The translations under genes and the position numbers were made by a program. Source: Phycisphaerales bacterium (GTDB lineage Bacteria; Planctomycetota; Phycisphaerae; Tepidisphaerales; Tepidisphaeraceae). Taken from it: DNA of 6,012 bases. The stretch is from assembly GCA_003153655.1 (NCBI GenBank), contig PMAK01000252.1:1-6012 (forward strand). The letters are read 5' to 3'. Each line of letters starts with the position of its first letter. Position 1 is the stretch's first letter. The notes beneath the pieces were generated by a model that saw nothing but the letters and a program-made list of their open reading frames with translations, was not told the DNA's origin and did no database searches. This document shows positions 5,673 to 6,012 of the stretch, piece after piece.

Positions 5673-6012
5673 ATGATCCCAACCCCCCGCCCAGCAACTC
5701 GCGGCAACCAAAACGCATTTACATTGGTCGAATTGCTGGTGGTAATCGGCATCATCATCATTCTGATGGGAATTTTGCTGCCGGTGATCAACCGAATTCG
5801 CCGGGCGGGTTACATCGCGGATACCTCGAACGAGATCAGTCAGATATCAAATGCGTGCAATCAGTATTACACAACGTTTCATGCTTTCCCTGGGCCGTTG
5901 AGCAATGATTATATTGAGAGCACCGGCACCACGCCGAGCCTTCTCACTGCCCGTCCGCTCGAAATATTGTTGCCCTCAACCACAATCCCGGCGGCAACAT
6001 ACGACATTACGG
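5673..6012 (+). CDS. Type IV prepilin / type II pseudopilin-like protein, N-terminal part
   Basis: The gene runs off the right edge; 113 codons are visible. The N-terminus is a class III prepilin signal: a short basic polar leader of 15 residues (with R6, R10), then the cleavage site A15/F16 and FTLVELLVVIGIIIILMGILLPVI, with the conserved Glu at +5 of the mature protein and a hydrophobic helix of about 20 residues. The residue before the cut is Ala rather than the usual Gly. After the helix come RIRRAGYIADTSNEISQISNAC and then a polar domain, as in major pseudopilins (GspG-like) and the many prepilin-type proteins of PVC bacteria. It would be cleaved by a prepilin peptidase and anchored in the inner membrane or assembled into a pilus or pseudopilus. 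The ATG at 5673 has a purine-rich AGGCGAAGGA just upstream. Which pilin subfamily it is cannot be decided from this part. Its base composition (G not below C) differs from that of ispB. Confidence 0.85.
   Translation, partial: MIPTPRPATRGNQNAFTLVELLVVIGIIIILMGILLPVINRIRRAGYIADTSNEISQISNACNQYYTTFHAFPGPLSNDYIESTGTTPSLLTARPLEILLPSTTIPAATYDIT

Noticed and set aside
5263..5718. Minus-strand 151-codon open frame across the ispB-prepilin gap
   Set aside because: It starts inside the prepilin gene on the opposite strand and has no family motif or Shine-Dalgarno site. The translation is Arg/Ser-rich, as expected for antisense or noncoding DNA.

Overview
The window looks like a piece of a moderately GC-rich Gram-negative bacterial chromosome, most likely from the PVC group (Verrucomicrobiota or a relative). 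This is an inference from three things: a prepilin leader of the FTLVELLVVIGI type, poor Shine-Dalgarno sites in front of most genes, and an intergenic spacer built from degenerate GAA-started heptamers. A lipoprotein signal peptide supports a double-membrane cell. No tRNA, rRNA, CRISPR array, transposase or phage gene is visible.

Minus strand, read right to left from 3874 to the left edge: threonine synthase (thrC), a 79-nt spacer made of heptamer repeats, dihydrodipicolinate reductase (dapB), a DUF547 lipoprotein, an unrecognised 43-codon ORF, and the N-terminal 208 residues of a BioA-type aminotransferase. The genes are tightly packed: dapB to lipoprotein is 14 nt, and the small ORF overlaps both neighbours by ATGA. 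They could be one transcript starting just upstream of thrC, joining threonine, lysine/diaminopimelate and biotin synthesis with a cell-envelope lipoprotein.

Plus strand: a long-chain polyprenyl diphosphate synthase (IspB family), divergent from thrC across a roughly 350-nt G-poor spacer. Both divergent genes have promoter-like -10 boxes only 10-12 nt from their start codons and no Shine-Dalgarno site, which suggests very short or absent leaders. After ispB comes a 446-nt stretch with no credible gene. It holds a textbook G-quadruplex motif, a perfect GC-rich hairpin and a purine/pyrimidine pair of tracts that could compete with the quadruplex. The window ends inside a type IV prepilin/pseudopilin-like gene.

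The + strand is strongly C-over-G in thrC, dapB, ispB and the start of bioA whichever way the gene points, but not in the lipoprotein or prepilin genes. The items I would look at first are the doubly coupled 43-codon ORF (621-752), the heptamer spacer (2380-2460) and the quadruplex/hairpin block (5411-5501). Nothing here proves a new system.
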